DNA of 15,627 nt from Chloroflexota bacterium (GCA_003520455.1 DOUV01000326.1:1-15627), one strand, 5' to 3'. Counted from the stretch's first letter, positions 6,854 to 15,272 are shown. Made by a program: numbers and translations. The notes: a model not told the origin generated them from the letters alone.

Positions 6854-7831
6854 ATGATCGAGATCGGCTACTGGCTGTCCAGCGAGGAGCATGGCCCGAA
6901 CGACCTGGTCCGGTACGCCCGGCGAGCGGAGGAGGTGGGCTTCACGTTCGCCGTGATCTCCGACCACTACCATCCCTGGATCGACCGTCAGGGTCAGAGC
7001 CCCTTCGCCTGGAGCGTCATCGGCGGCATCGCCTACGCGACCGAGCGGCTGCGACTGGGGACCGGAGTGACCTGCCCCACGATCCGCTACCACCCGGCCA
7101 TCATCGCGCAAGCAGCCGCCACCGCCGCGGCGATGATGCCAGGCCGTTTCTTCCTCGGCCTGGGAACCGGGGAGAATCTCAACGAACACATCCTCGGCGA
7201 TCGTTGGCCGCCCGCAGACGTCCGGCTCGATATGCTGGAGGAGGCGGTCGCGGTGGTTCGCCTCCTCTGGCAGGGCGGGCTGCAGAATCACCACGGCCGA
7301 TATTTCACGGTCGAGAACGCCCGGATCTATACCCTCCCTGCTGAGCTCCCTCCGATCATGATCGCGGCCAGTGGCGCGCAGGCCGCCGAACTCGCCGGTC
7401 GCCTGGGTGACGGACTGATCAGTGTGGCGCCCGATCCAGATACCGTGGACGGATTCGAAGCGGCGGGCGGCGCGGGCAAGCCCCGCCTCGGCCAGTTCAA
7501 AGTCTGCTGGGCCCGCGACCAGGACGAGGCACGGCGCGTTGCCGCGACCTGGTGGCCAATCGCCGGGCTGAAGGGCGCTCTCACCACCCAATTACCGGTG
7601 CCCACGTATTTCGAGCAGGCCGCCAGCCTGGTCACCGAGGAGGACGTCGCCCGAGAGATTGTGAGCGGCCCCGATCCCGAGCGATACATCGCCAGCATTC
7701 GAGAGTTCGCCGACACCGGGTACGACCACGTCTATCTCCACCAGGTGGGACCAGATCAGGAGGGTTTCTTCCAGTTCTACAAACGCGAGCTCCTGCCCAG
7801 GCTCCGGAAGAAGTCACTCGTGTACTATTGA
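6854..7831 (+). CDS. F420-dependent LLM-class oxidoreductase (TIGR03557-like)
   Basis: This encodes a 325-aa luciferase-like TIM-barrel enzyme, cytoplasmic, expected to use the deazaflavin F420. The start is ATG 6854, with GAGG 6 nt upstream overlapping the previous stop. The N-terminus IEIGYWLSSEEHGPNDLV and SDHYHPW (36-42) are typical of the group. D37, H38, W42, E107 and N110 (GTGENLNEH) line up, with a two-residue offset, with active-site residues of mycobacterial F420-dependent glucose-6-phosphate dehydrogenase. I cannot find that enzyme's glucose-phosphate contacts, so the substrate is unknown. The barrel continues through PPIMIAASG (166-174) and LAGRLGDGLIS (180-190) to HVYLHQVGP (292-300). 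It sits 7 nt after the rhodanese-CBS gene and 52 nt before the enolase-family gene, consistent with one operon. If correct, the organism makes F420, which supports Chloroflexota or Actinobacteria. Confidence 0.92.
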   Translation: MIEIGYWLSSEEHGPNDLVRYARRAEEVGFTFAVISDHYHPWIDRQGQSPFAWSVIGGIAYATERLRLGTGVTCPTIRYHPAIIAQAAATAAAMMPGRFFLGLGTGENLNEHILGDRWPPADVRLDMLEEAVAVVRLLWQGGLQNHHGRYFTVENARIYTLPAELPPIMIAASGAQAAELAGRLGDGLISVAPDPDTVDGFEAAGGAGKPRLGQFKVCWARDQDEARRVAATWWPIAGLKGALTTQLPVPTYFEQAASLVTEEDVAREIVSGPDPERYIASIREFADTGYDHVYLHQVGPDQEGFFQFYKRELLPRLRKKSLVYY

Positions 7832-7883
7832 TCCGTTCCCAGGCGACCCCTGGGCTCCTGACGACCATATTCGGAGACGAGCG

Positions 7884-8981
7884 ATGAAAGTCGAGCGGCT
7901 CGAAGTAAGCGTCTATCGTATCCCGACTTCCCAGCCGGAGGCGGACGGCACGCTCCACTGGGACTCGACGACGATGGTCCTGGTGGATGCCGTGGCTGAT
8001 TCCGGCGAGCGCGGGATGGGCTTCAGCTACGCCTCGGCGGCAGCGGCGGACGTCATCCGTGAGATGTTGGTCAGGACCGTCACAGGGTGCGACGTCGAGA
8101 ACGTCGGCGCGGCCTGGACGGCGATGGTCGTTGCGACGCGTAATGCGGGCCGGCCGGGGATTGCTGCCACCGCTATCTCGGCGGTGGATATCGCCCTCTG
8201 GGACCTCAAGGCGCGCACGGCCGGGAAGCCCCTCTTCCGGCTGCTCGGCCCCTACCGGGAGACCGTGCCGATCTACGGCAGTGGCGGCTTCACCAGCTAC
8301 ACCGAAAAGGAGTTGGCCGCGCAGCTCGCCGGCTGGGTCGAGCAGGGCATCCCGCGCGTCAAGATGAAGGTCGGCAAAGAGTGGGGAACGAAACCGGAGG
8401 AGGACGTGGCGCGGGTGCGCGCGGCCCGCCAGGCGATTGGTCCAAACGCAGAGCTGTTCGTCGACGCCAACGGTGCCTACTCCGCCAGGCAGGCGATCGA
8501 GATGGCACAGCGCTTCGCCGACCAGGGTGTCAGCTACTTCGAGGAGCCAGTCTCCTCCGACCAACTCCACCAGTTGCACTTCGTCCGGGAGCACGCGCCG
8601 ATGGCGATTGCCGCCGGTGAGTACGGCTACGATCCCTGGTACTTCCGCGATATGCTCCAGGCCGAAGCGGTGGACATCCAGCAGGCCGACGCCACCCGCT
8701 GTCTCGGCATAACGGGCTGGTTGCACGCGGCGGCGCTGGCCTACGGCTTCGACATCCCCTTCTCGGCCCACACCGCCCCGGCGATCCACGCCCAGGTCGG
8801 ATGCGCGGCGCCGCAGCTCGAACACGTCGAGTACTTCTACGACCACGTTCGAATCGAGCGGATCCTCTTCGACGGGGCTCCGGAGCCTATCGACGGATTC
8901 CTGCGCCCGGACCCCCAGCGTCCTGGACTCGGACTCGATCTGAAGCGCCAGGAGGCCGAAAAATGGAGGATCAACGCGTGA
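7884..8981 (+). CDS. Enolase superfamily enzyme, mandelate racemase / muconate lactonizing type
   Basis: A 365-aa sugar-acid-type dehydratase or racemase starts at ATG 7884, preceded by GGAG at 7 nt. The N-terminal capping domain covers about 1-125. The barrel carries the full catalytic set: the KxK motif K160-M-K162, metal ligands D194 (FVDANGAY), E220/E221 (YFEEP) and E246 (IAAGEYGYD), then D269 and H296 (FSAHTAPAIH), the His-Asp dyad of the mandelate racemase subgroup. Such enzymes take a proton alpha to a carboxylate using Mg2+, then racemise or dehydrate. Both a lysine and a histidine base are present, so either stereochemistry is possible. Related proteins dehydrate aldonic acids such as rhamnonate or galactonate, but sequence alone does not identify the substrate. 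Its TGA overlaps the GTG start of the next small gene. Confidence 0.93.
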   Translation: MKVERLEVSVYRIPTSQPEADGTLHWDSTTMVLVDAVADSGERGMGFSYASAAAADVIREMLVRTVTGCDVENVGAAWTAMVVATRNAGRPGIAATAISAVDIALWDLKARTAGKPLFRLLGPYRETVPIYGSGGFTSYTEKELAAQLAGWVEQGIPRVKMKVGKEWGTKPEEDVARVRAARQAIGPNAELFVDANGAYSARQAIEMAQRFADQGVSYFEEPVSSDQLHQLHFVREHAPMAIAAGEYGYDPWYFRDMLQAEAVDIQQADATRCLGITGWLHAAALAYGFDIPFSAHTAPAIHAQVGCAAPQLEHVEYFYDHVRIERILFDGAPEPIDGFLRPDPQRPGLGLDLKRQEAEKWRINA

Positions 8982-9181
8982 CCAACCAGGTCTCACAGCG
9001 CAAGAAGCAATTGCTCTCGGCCGCGCCCCTGCAAGAGCCCCCTTCCTCTACCATAGGGTGGCAGGGCGGCGTAGACCCGGACCCCGACTACGATGTCGCC
9101 AGCCCCGACAAGGGGATCCTCGATTGGGACGAGAAGACCCGCTGTCTGTTAGGAGAAAGGAAGTCCGATGGACCGTCATAA
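8978..9181 (+). CDS. 67-aa hypothetical hydrophilic protein
   Basis: I do not recognise this protein. The preferred start is GTG 8978, which shares GTGA with the TGA of the enolase-family gene and has GGAGGA 7 nt upstream. An ATG at 8963 in the same frame would add five residues but has no better site. The N-terminus is basic (SQRKKQLL), the middle proline-rich, and the C-terminal half acidic (DPDPDYDVASPDKGILDWDE). It has a single cysteine and no signal peptide or membrane segment. Its last 14 nt overlap the start of the next membrane-protein gene, whose ribosome site lies inside it. Overlaps on both sides suggest translation with its neighbours. It could be a small partner of the membrane protein, but that is a guess. 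Confidence 0.65.
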   Translation: MTNQVSQRKKQLLSAAPLQEPPSSTIGWQGGVDPDPDYDVASPDKGILDWDEKTRCLLGERKSDGPS

Positions 9182-9725
9182 ACGGAACCGGTGGAAAGGC
9201 TTTATCTCCGGCGCGTTGGGTGGGGTGACCGGCGTGCTCGCCATGCGCTATTATTGGCAGCTGGCCACAGCGGTGATCGGCCATGATCCGCGGCAGGTGA
9301 GCAAACAAGGTGACAACGATGCGTCGACCGCGCTCGACTCGATCTCGCTGATTGGCAAACATCACAAAGCGGGTGAGTCCTCAACGGCGGCGGTCGGGCG
9401 GATTGCCTTTCAGCTGGTCACAGGGCACGAGCCCCAGCAGGAGACCAAGACGACGCTGAGCTACATCGTGCATTGGATCATCAGCCTGTTCGCGCGTAGT
9501 GTGTACGGTGCCCTCCGCGGCGACACTCATTGGCCAGACGTCACCGGTGGCCTCGCCCTGGCAGTCGGTCTCTGGTCACTCGGGGACGAGTTGGCGATCC
9601 CCCTCCTGAGGCTGGCCAGTGACCCCACGGCGTCCCCGCTCGAGCTGCATGCTCACGCGCCAGGCGCTCACCTGGCCTACGGCCTGGCGGCGGGCACGCA
9701 GACGCTCGATCAACTGTTCGAATGA
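9168..9725 (+). CDS. DUF1440-like (YagU-type) membrane protein
   Basis: This encodes a 185-aa protein starting at ATG 9168 with AAAGGAAG close upstream. A glycine-rich hydrophobic segment follows a basic N-terminus (WKGFISGALGGVTGVLAM, 9-26), which should orient it inside-first. A hydrophilic loop follows (about 38-95), then membrane-like stretches at about 97-113 and 125-148, and a last segment at about 163-180 (GAHLAYGLAAG). The pattern LGDELAIPLL, then a histidine-containing HAHAPGAHLAYGL, resembles DUF1440 proteins as I remember them, whose function is unknown. The stop codon overlaps the ATG of the debranching enzyme (ATGA), so the two are probably translationally coupled. The segment around IGHDPRQ resembles IGRDPQ in the DUF305 fusion protein at the right of the window. 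Confidence 0.75.
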   Translation: MDRHKRNRWKGFISGALGGVTGVLAMRYYWQLATAVIGHDPRQVSKQGDNDASTALDSISLIGKHHKAGESSTAAVGRIAFQLVTGHEPQQETKTTLSYIVHWIISLFARSVYGALRGDTHWPDVTGGLALAVGLWSLGDELAIPLLRLASDPTASPLELHAHAPGAHLAYGLAAGTQTLDQLFE

Positions 9726-12043
9726 ACGACTTCGCCTCATCCCCGATCCCAGAGGTCCCCCACCTGGCGCGCACCGATCTCGATCCGCACCACCCCCGGC
9801 ACACGGTGGTCTACCAGGGCTATACGGTGCTCGTCACATGCCAGGATGGTACCCTCCAGGGCGAGGGGTACGAGGGTCTCTACGACTTCGATACGCGGAT
9901 CCTCTCCCGGTACCGGATCACGCTCGACGGGCAGGAGCCGAAATACGTCTCCTCTGGCGAGTTGGAGAGCGAGCGCTGGAACGCGCGCCTCCGCGTGCCC
10001 CGGCCCGGCGGAGACGACAGGGGGCCAAAGCTCCCGCAAGACCAGTTCGAGGTCGTACTCACCCGCTGGGTCGGGCGCGGGATGGCGGAGGAACTGGTCG
10101 TGCGCAACCACAGCATGGTCCCGGCGACGACGGAGTTGGTAATCGAGTTGGATGCCGATTTCGCCGACGTCCAGGAGGTCGGCGGCCAGCGCCAGCAGCA
10201 GGGCACAACCGAAGTCACCTGGAACGCTGCCGAGCGCACGCTCCTGTTCGACTACCATGTCGAGCAGCCGAGCCACTCGCTCCATCGGGCCATGAGGCTG
10301 CGAGTCATCGAGGCCGATGCGGAGCCCAGGTGCGATGGGCGCGCCGTGCACTTCACGCTGCAGCTCCCGGCGCGGGGGTGCTGGGCTGCGCGGTTGGCCT
10401 ACGATTCACTGGTGGACGGTACCTGGCGTGAGCCGCTCCTCGATTCACCGACGGAGAAGACGCCTCGCGACAGCATCCGCGAGCGCTGGCGCCGCCAGCG
10501 AGCGTCAATCGAGTGCTGCCACCCGGTCGTCGCGCAGACGTTCGAGCAAGCCGCGGACGATTTGTTCGCGCTGCGCAACTGGGAACTCGACCCGGCACCC
10601 GACGCCTGGGTTCCCAATGCCGGTGTGCCCACGTTCACCGGCCTCTTCGGCCGCGACTCACTGACCGCCGCCTGGCAGGGCGCGCTCATCGGGCCCGAGA
10701 TGATGCGCGGCGCCCTCGCCGTCATCGCCGCCACCCAGGCCGATTCCTCATCCGCCTGGCGGGACGAAGAGCCCGGCAAGATGATCCACGAGATGCGGCG
10801 CGGCCCGCTCTCGGAACTCGACATCATCCCGCAGCGCGCCTACTACGGCACGCAAACATCGCCTGCGATGTTTGTACTGGCGCTCTCCGAGTTCTGGCAC
10901 TGGACGGGCAACACCGCCGCGCTGCACGAGTACCGTGATGCCGCCCTGCGCACCTTTGAGTGGGCGAAACGCTACGGTGACCGGGACGGCGATGGGTTCC
11001 TGGAGTACGTACAGCGATCGCCCAAGGGGCTGAAGAACCACGCCTGGAAAGACTCCAACGAGGCCATTCGCTATCCCGACGGGGCCATCGTCGAGAACCC
11101 GATAGCGACGGTTGAGGAGCAGGCCTTCCACTTCATCGCGCTCCAGCGTATGGCTGAGATCCTCGTGGCCCTCGGCGAGGAGCAGCGCGCTGAGGAATTC
11201 TTGAACCGCGCTCGCGCCCTCAAGCGGCGCTGGCACGAGGCCTTCTGGATGGAAGCGGAAGGCTTCTATGCGATGGCACTCGATCCAGACAAACACCTGG
11301 TGCGGACTATCGGCTCGAACCCCGGCCACGCCCTCGCCGTCGGCATCGTCCCGCGCGAGAGCGCCCGGTCCGTTGCCGACCGCCTGATGGCGCTCGACCT
11401 CTTCTCTGGCTGGGGCGTGCGCACCCTCTCCAGCCTACATCCCTCGTACAACCCCTACGCCTATCACCTGGGCACTGTCTGGCCGGTGGAGAACGCCACC
11501 TTCGCGCTGGGCTTCAAACGCTACGGCCTGGACGAGCACGTCGAGCGCCTCGTCACCGCTCTCGTCGCTGCCGCCGGGCACTTCCACGACCTGCGCCTGC
11601 CGGAGTTGCTCGGCGGGCATGGGCGCGACGAGTCCCCGATCCCGACGATCTACCCTCAGGCCAACAGCCCCCAGGCGTGGAGCGCCAGCGCGACCGTCCA
11701 ACTCGTCCAGATCATGCTAGGTCTCTACCCCTTTGCCCCCGCCCGCACGCTCGCGCTCATGCGACCGCAGTTGCCGGCCTGGCTCGACGCCGTCACCCTC
11801 AGGAACATCCGCGTCGGCGACGCTATGGTCTCGATCCGCTTCAACCGCCAAGACGACGGCACGACGACGTACGAGGTGATCGAGCAGGCAGGAACGTTGT
11901 TCGTCGTGACTGTACCACCCCCGAACGACGTCAGCCCGGGGCGGGCCGGCTGGACGGCGCAGCTCAAGAGCTGGGCGCTCGACCATGTGCCCGGCGGCAC
12001 CGCACGGGCAATCCGTATTGCTCTTGGAGACATCGAAGACTGA
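9722..12043 (+). CDS. Glycogen-debranching-type amylo-alpha-1,6-glucosidase
   Basis: A 773-aa protein starts at ATG 9722, overlapping the upstream stop as ATGA. The N-terminal third is a GDE_N-type beta-sandwich (about 25-230; GYEGLYDFDTRILSRYRITL is its hallmark). The rest is an (alpha/alpha)6 glycoside-hydrolase barrel: GVPTFTGLFGRDSL (G310-R311-D312), an acidic KDSNEAIRYPDG (443-454), and HLGTVWPVENATFALG (582-597), all typical of the amylo-alpha-1,6-glucosidase/MGH1-like group. No signal peptide is seen, so it should be cytoplasmic. It would hydrolyse alpha-linked glucose branches or short alpha-glucans. Exact linkage and any transferase activity cannot be read from sequence. The carboxylates D312, D444 and E447 are candidate catalytic residues. 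It closes the plus-strand gene cluster and is followed by a hairpin. Confidence 0.9.
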   Translation: MNDFASSPIPEVPHLARTDLDPHHPRHTVVYQGYTVLVTCQDGTLQGEGYEGLYDFDTRILSRYRITLDGQEPKYVSSGELESERWNARLRVPRPGGDDRGPKLPQDQFEVVLTRWVGRGMAEELVVRNHSMVPATTELVIELDADFADVQEVGGQRQQQGTTEVTWNAAERTLLFDYHVEQPSHSLHRAMRLRVIEADAEPRCDGRAVHFTLQLPARGCWAARLAYDSLVDGTWREPLLDSPTEKTPRDSIRERWRRQRASIECCHPVVAQTFEQAADDLFALRNWELDPAPDAWVPNAGVPTFTGLFGRDSLTAAWQGALIGPEMMRGALAVIAATQADSSSAWRDEEPGKMIHEMRRGPLSELDIIPQRAYYGTQTSPAMFVLALSEFWHWTGNTAALHEYRDAALRTFEWAKRYGDRDGDGFLEYVQRSPKGLKNHAWKDSNEAIRYPDGAIVENPIATVEEQAFHFIALQRMAEILVALGEEQRAEEFLNRARALKRRWHEAFWMEAEGFYAMALDPDKHLVRTIGSNPGHALAVGIVPRESARSVADRLMALDLFSGWGVRTLSSLHPSYNPYAYHLGTVWPVENATFALGFKRYGLDEHVERLVTALVAAAGHFHDLRLPELLGGHGRDESPIPTIYPQANSPQAWSASATVQLVQIMLGLYPFAPARTLALMRPQLPAWLDAVTLRNIRVGDAMVSIRFNRQDDGTTTYEVIEQAGTLFVVTVPPPNDVSPGRAGWTAQLKSWALDHVPGGTARAIRIALGDIED

Positions 12044-12116
12044 CCCGTGCACCGGTTCCAAAGCTGGTGGGTGTTGGGTCGAACGGAGCATCCCGAAACC
12101 AGAGAAGATTGAGAGC

Positions 12117-12144
12117 CGGGAGGCGGCTGTAAAACCGCCTCTCG
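12117..12144. terminator. Hairpin between convergent genes
   Basis: A 10-bp stem (12117-12126 with 12135-12144, one G-T pair) closes the 8-nt loop CTGTAAAA. It lies 74 nt after the debranching enzyme and about 130 nt past the end of the convergent protease gene, so it could end transcription from both sides. No T-tract follows on the plus strand, so a strictly intrinsic terminator is uncertain. Confidence 0.5.
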
Positions 12145-12277
12145 CCCGGGTGCTCTTCCCACCGGCCCTCGTCTTCGTGTTCCATCTGAAGTGGAATCCG
12201 ATCTTCAGCTGTCCGTGGCTAGCTCAGTGGGAATCTTGCTCAAAAACGGGTAGCAAAGGGCCCGGCGGGCAGATCGT

Positions 12278-13459
12278 TCAGCGGGCCACCAGCTCCGAAT
12301 GCATTTGGAGCCACCTCATGATATCTCGTCGCCGCATGATCCCTACCAGGTGGTTATTCTCCATGACGGGCACCTGGCGCACATCGCGTTGCATCAGCTT
12401 GTTGAGCGCCGCGCCGGCATCCTCCTGAGGGCTGACGACGACAAGCTGGTCGGCACGTGTCATGATCTGGCCAACGCTCGTCGTGTCCCACTGATCGCGC
12501 GGCACCTCGCGCACATCTTCCAGGGTCACCAGGCCGACCAAACGATCGCCGTCGAGCACCGGAAAGGCGCGCTCGTCCGTCCCCATGACGTGATCGTACA
12601 CAAGCGCACTGACCGGGATCTCGGGCGGCACGGTCGGCACATCGGCCCGCATGAGCCGCGCGACCGGGACGCCCTCGAGCACATCCTGGACGACGACTTG
12701 CTGGTAGCTCTGGACGGCGGCGTTGTTGAGGAACCAGCCGATGAACGCCAACCACAGGCCGCCGATGACACCGGTACCGAAGAACGGGATCCGGACCCCG
12801 AAGACCATCGCAATACCAGCAATGATCATGAGCCAGGCGATCGCCTGGCCCACGTATGAGGCCCAGCGCGTCGCCCGGCGGAGGTTGTTGGTGATGGCCC
12901 AGAGAATCGAGCGCAGAAGGCGCCCGCCGTCCAGCGGGAAGCCGGGAATGAGATTGAAGATGCCGACGAGAATGTTGATCGGGCCGAGCCAGAGCAGCAA
13001 GGTCGTCAGGGGATCGAGCCCGGCGAGCGCTCGTTGCGGGTTGATCATGGCCCGCTGCAGCCCGCCGGCAGAAAGGTTGGCAGCAATGATGAAGAGCACG
13101 CCCAGCACGATGCTGGTAATCGGGCCGACGACGGTGATCAAGAACTCTGCGCCCGGAGAGGGTGGTTCCCGCTCGATGTTCGACACCCCACCAAACAGGA
13201 ATAGCGTGATGTTGCGGACCGGGAGGCCTTGGGCCTTGGCCACCAGGGAGTGCGCCAGTTCGTGCGCCAGCACTGAAGCGAAGAAGAGAATTGCGGCCAC
13301 AGCGGCAATGCCCCAGTTCAGCGCCGGCCCCCACGCCGGATGCACCTGCGAGAACACCGTCGCCAGATTCCATGTTACCAGCAGGAAGATGAGGAGCCAA
13401 CTCCAATCGATACCGATGTTGATACCGAAGAGTCGGCCAATGCGAAAGCCGCCGCGCAT
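12278..13459 (-). CDS. Site-2 protease (M50 family) with two CBS domains
   Basis: This encodes a 393-aa integral membrane zinc metalloprotease. The start is ATG 13459, with AAAGGA 8 nt upstream. Transmembrane helices lie near 18-36, 48-66, 104-128, 152-172, 203-221 and 228-244. The zinc site is HELAH (H66-E67-x2-H70) in a membrane helix, with the third ligand D177 in FNLIPGFPLDGGR. Two CBS motifs follow at about 265-321 (RLMRADVPTV to LVGLVTLEDV) and 328-385 (VGQIMTRADQL to LVGIMRRRDI), facing the cytoplasm. CBS domains commonly bind adenine nucleotides, so proteolysis may respond to energy state. Members of this family cut transmembrane regulators such as anti-sigma factors; the substrate here is unknown. 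It is transcribed alone, convergent with the operon to its left. Confidence 0.95.
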   Translation of the reverse strand: MRGGFRIGRLFGINIGIDWSWLLIFLLVTWNLATVFSQVHPAWGPALNWGIAAVAAILFFASVLAHELAHSLVAKAQGLPVRNITLFLFGGVSNIEREPPSPGAEFLITVVGPITSIVLGVLFIIAANLSAGGLQRAMINPQRALAGLDPLTTLLLWLGPINILVGIFNLIPGFPLDGGRLLRSILWAITNNLRRATRWASYVGQAIAWLMIIAGIAMVFGVRIPFFGTGVIGGLWLAFIGWFLNNAAVQSYQQVVVQDVLEGVPVARLMRADVPTVPPEIPVSALVYDHVMGTDERAFPVLDGDRLVGLVTLEDVREVPRDQWDTTSVGQIMTRADQLVVVSPQEDAGAALNKLMQRDVRQVPVMENNHLVGIMRRRDIMRWLQMHSELVAR

Positions 13460-13495
13460 GGCAATGTCCTTTCACAAGTCATGTGGATAGACTCA

Positions 13496-13525
13496 GTTAT
13501 AGCAGGGATCACGCCGCTCTGTCTA
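13496..13525 (-). promoter_or_regulatory. Sigma-A-type promoter of the site-2 protease gene
   Basis: Reading the minus strand, TAGACA (13520-13525) is followed after 18 nt by TATAAC (13496-13501). Each hexamer matches the TTGACA/TATAAT consensus at five of six bases. Transcription would start about 30 nt before the ATG, leaving room for the AAAGGA ribosome site. Confidence 0.6.
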
Positions 13526-14168
13526 CCCTCGGACCCAGGATGGACAGATGAAGAGGGATCACTGCTTCTCACGCCGGCACGCGGGCTTTGCTCCGGCGCT
13601 GACGCCTGGGCACGGACAGCTACAGGGATGTTGAGTGGCCGAAAGCACGTCCAGGCTCTCGACCAGGTTCGCGACCCGGCGCTTCCAGGCAGAGCCGGCG
13701 ACCTCCCAAGAACTGCTCATACAGTTCCCGTCCGTTGGAAGCGCGACTGGACCACTCTCCACGAGGCGCAGTTCGGTTCTGTAAATGTGGGGGGCAAGCC
13801 GCCAATCACGAAGGGTGGATCTCACTGCGACTGGTGACAGACAGGGTGACCTGTTACGAGGCACACCGAGAAGAAGTCGCGTGCGCGCCCAGATGACTCG
13901 CTCGTCGGCAAGAATCGTGCCGCGCCGAAGCGAATTCGAGGCACTCCTCAAATGCTAATTGCCGTGGCGCCCAGCTTCCCGAATTCGAGCGCCAGGACTG
14001 GACCGGTAGCGGCCCCACTCTTGCTGGGACTGTTGGTACCGGCGCTTGTCTCGCTGGCCGTCGTGTCGGAACGTTCTACGATAGCGCCGGATCGGGGAGC
14101 GAACGGCGATGAGCTTTGGGAGCGCGGGACTGTAGCGGCGCGATGGCGAGAAGAAACAGGTGGAATCC
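13526..14168. other. About 640 nt with no recognisable gene
   Basis: Frames of 60-130 codons exist on both strands, but none has a clear ribosome site or a recognisable motif. One plus-strand frame from 13952 opens with a hydrophobic run (GPVAAPLLLGLLVPALVSLAVV) and then loses protein character before entering the next gene out of frame. It could be a remnant of a small membrane protein or chance. The nonamer GAATTCGAG occurs twice about 50 bp apart (near 13930 and 13980). The promoter for the DUF305 fusion gene should lie near the right end, but no good hexamer pair is visible. Confidence 0.4.
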
Positions 14169-15272
14169 ATGAGTACAACCCACGAACACAATCCTACCGA
14201 TGGCTGGCGCACTGGACTCCTGGGCGGGCTGGCCAGTGGCACCTTCTCGACGGCCGTGGTCAGCCTCGGAGCCCGCCGGATTGGGCGCGATCCTCAATTG
14301 GACTGGATGGAAGCCGCGACCGTCGCGCTTCGTGACCGCGCCATCCACACCCAGCCAGGCTGGGGAGAGGTCGTGGCTGGTGTCCTCGTTCACCAGTCGG
14401 CCGATTTGGCCTGGGCGCTGGTCTTCTTCGGACTCGGCGCCCGATGGAGCCGCAGGCTCCGACCGCCAGCCCTCCTGGCCCTCTCGGCCCCCTGGGCGCT
14501 CATCACCTCCGCCATCGAGTACTACCTGATCCTGCCCTGGTTGCAGCCGATCCTGCCGATGCAGGTGCCCTACTGGACAGCACTCACCGTTCACCTCGCA
14601 TCGGGCACTGTCTACCCGCTCTACCCCTGGATTCGGGAGCGAGCCTCTGGGCAAGAGCAGACAGACAAGACGTTCGTACGGTGTTGGGCCGCCGTGCTCG
14701 CCGGAGGCCTTGGGCTCCTCGCCGGGCTGACCGCCCTGGCCCGCGCCGGGTACGGCCTCCCCTGGCCGTTCGCGGCGAAGCAGGCGCGCGAATACGATCG
14801 CACCTTCCTCCACCACATGACCGCTCACCATCAGATCGGCAAGCGCCTGGCAACGATGGCAGTGGAAAAGGGGATCCGGCACGAGTTTCGCGTCCTGAAC
14901 GAGCTGATCCTGGCCGAGCATCAGGCCGAGATCGACCTGATGTGTGACTGGTGGCGTCGCTGGTACAAGGAGGAGATGCCGACCATCACGGCGAAGGAGT
15001 ATATGGAGATCGCTGGCATGCCCGCGGCCGCGGCCATCAAAGAATTGGAGACTCTCGAGGGTCTCGACTTTGAGGAGCACTACCTGCCAATCATGATTCT
15101 TCATCACGAGGGCGCGATTACAATGGCCAACAACGCGTGGGAGCAGGCGGGCGACCCCCGGCTCCGCATCCTGGCCGATTCGATCCGCCACTCTCAGCGC
15201 GGTCAGATCGAACGAATGGCGGCCCTCTTCCGTAAGGGAGTCACGCTTCGGGCCGGGGCCAGTCGTTCCTGA
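14169..15272 (+). CDS. Membrane protein fused to a DUF305 domain
   Basis: A 367-aa protein; I chose ATG 14169 because AGGTGG lies 5 nt upstream (a GTG at 14160 is the alternative). The N-terminal half is a membrane domain with segments at about 15-35, 68-90, 101-121, 138-152 and 172-196. The C-terminal half (about 203-357) is a DUF305 ferritin-like four-helix domain with the diagnostic FLHHMTAHHQIG (H215, H216, H220, H221), AEHQAEIDLM (249-258), IMILHHEGAI (H312, H313) and a closing HSQRGQIERM (341-350). Several DUF305 proteins have been linked to copper binding, and the histidine/methionine pattern suits Cu, but that is family-based inference. Most DUF305 proteins are secreted or carry one anchor, so a multi-helix N-terminal domain is unusual. 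The N-terminal GWRTGLLGGLASG and IGRDPQ echo the DUF1440-like protein at 9168. CapA follows after 51 nt on the same strand. Confidence 0.88.
   Translation: MSTTHEHNPTDGWRTGLLGGLASGTFSTAVVSLGARRIGRDPQLDWMEAATVALRDRAIHTQPGWGEVVAGVLVHQSADLAWALVFFGLGARWSRRLRPPALLALSAPWALITSAIEYYLILPWLQPILPMQVPYWTALTVHLASGTVYPLYPWIRERASGQEQTDKTFVRCWAAVLAGGLGLLAGLTALARAGYGLPWPFAAKQAREYDRTFLHHMTAHHQIGKRLATMAVEKGIRHEFRVLNELILAEHQAEIDLMCDWWRRWYKEEMPTITAKEYMEIAGMPAAAAIKELETLEGLDFEEHYLPIMILHHEGAITMANNAWEQAGDPRLRILADSIRHSQRGQIERMAALFRKGVTLRAGASRS

Noticed and set aside
7632..8996. Minus-strand open frame (454 codons) opposite the enolase-family gene
   Set aside because: A complement artefact of codon bias; the plus strand has all catalytic motifs of the enolase superfamily.
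12208..12290. tRNA-like patch (GTGGCTAGCTCAGTGGGA resembles a D-arm)
   Set aside because: No T-arm GTTCGA box, no foldable anticodon arm and no acceptor stem follow, so it is a chance A-box match.
13559..13951. Minus-strand 130-codon frame upstream of the protease gene
   Set aside because: No ribosome site and no recognised motif; it runs through the sequence just upstream of the protease promoter. Left unannotated.
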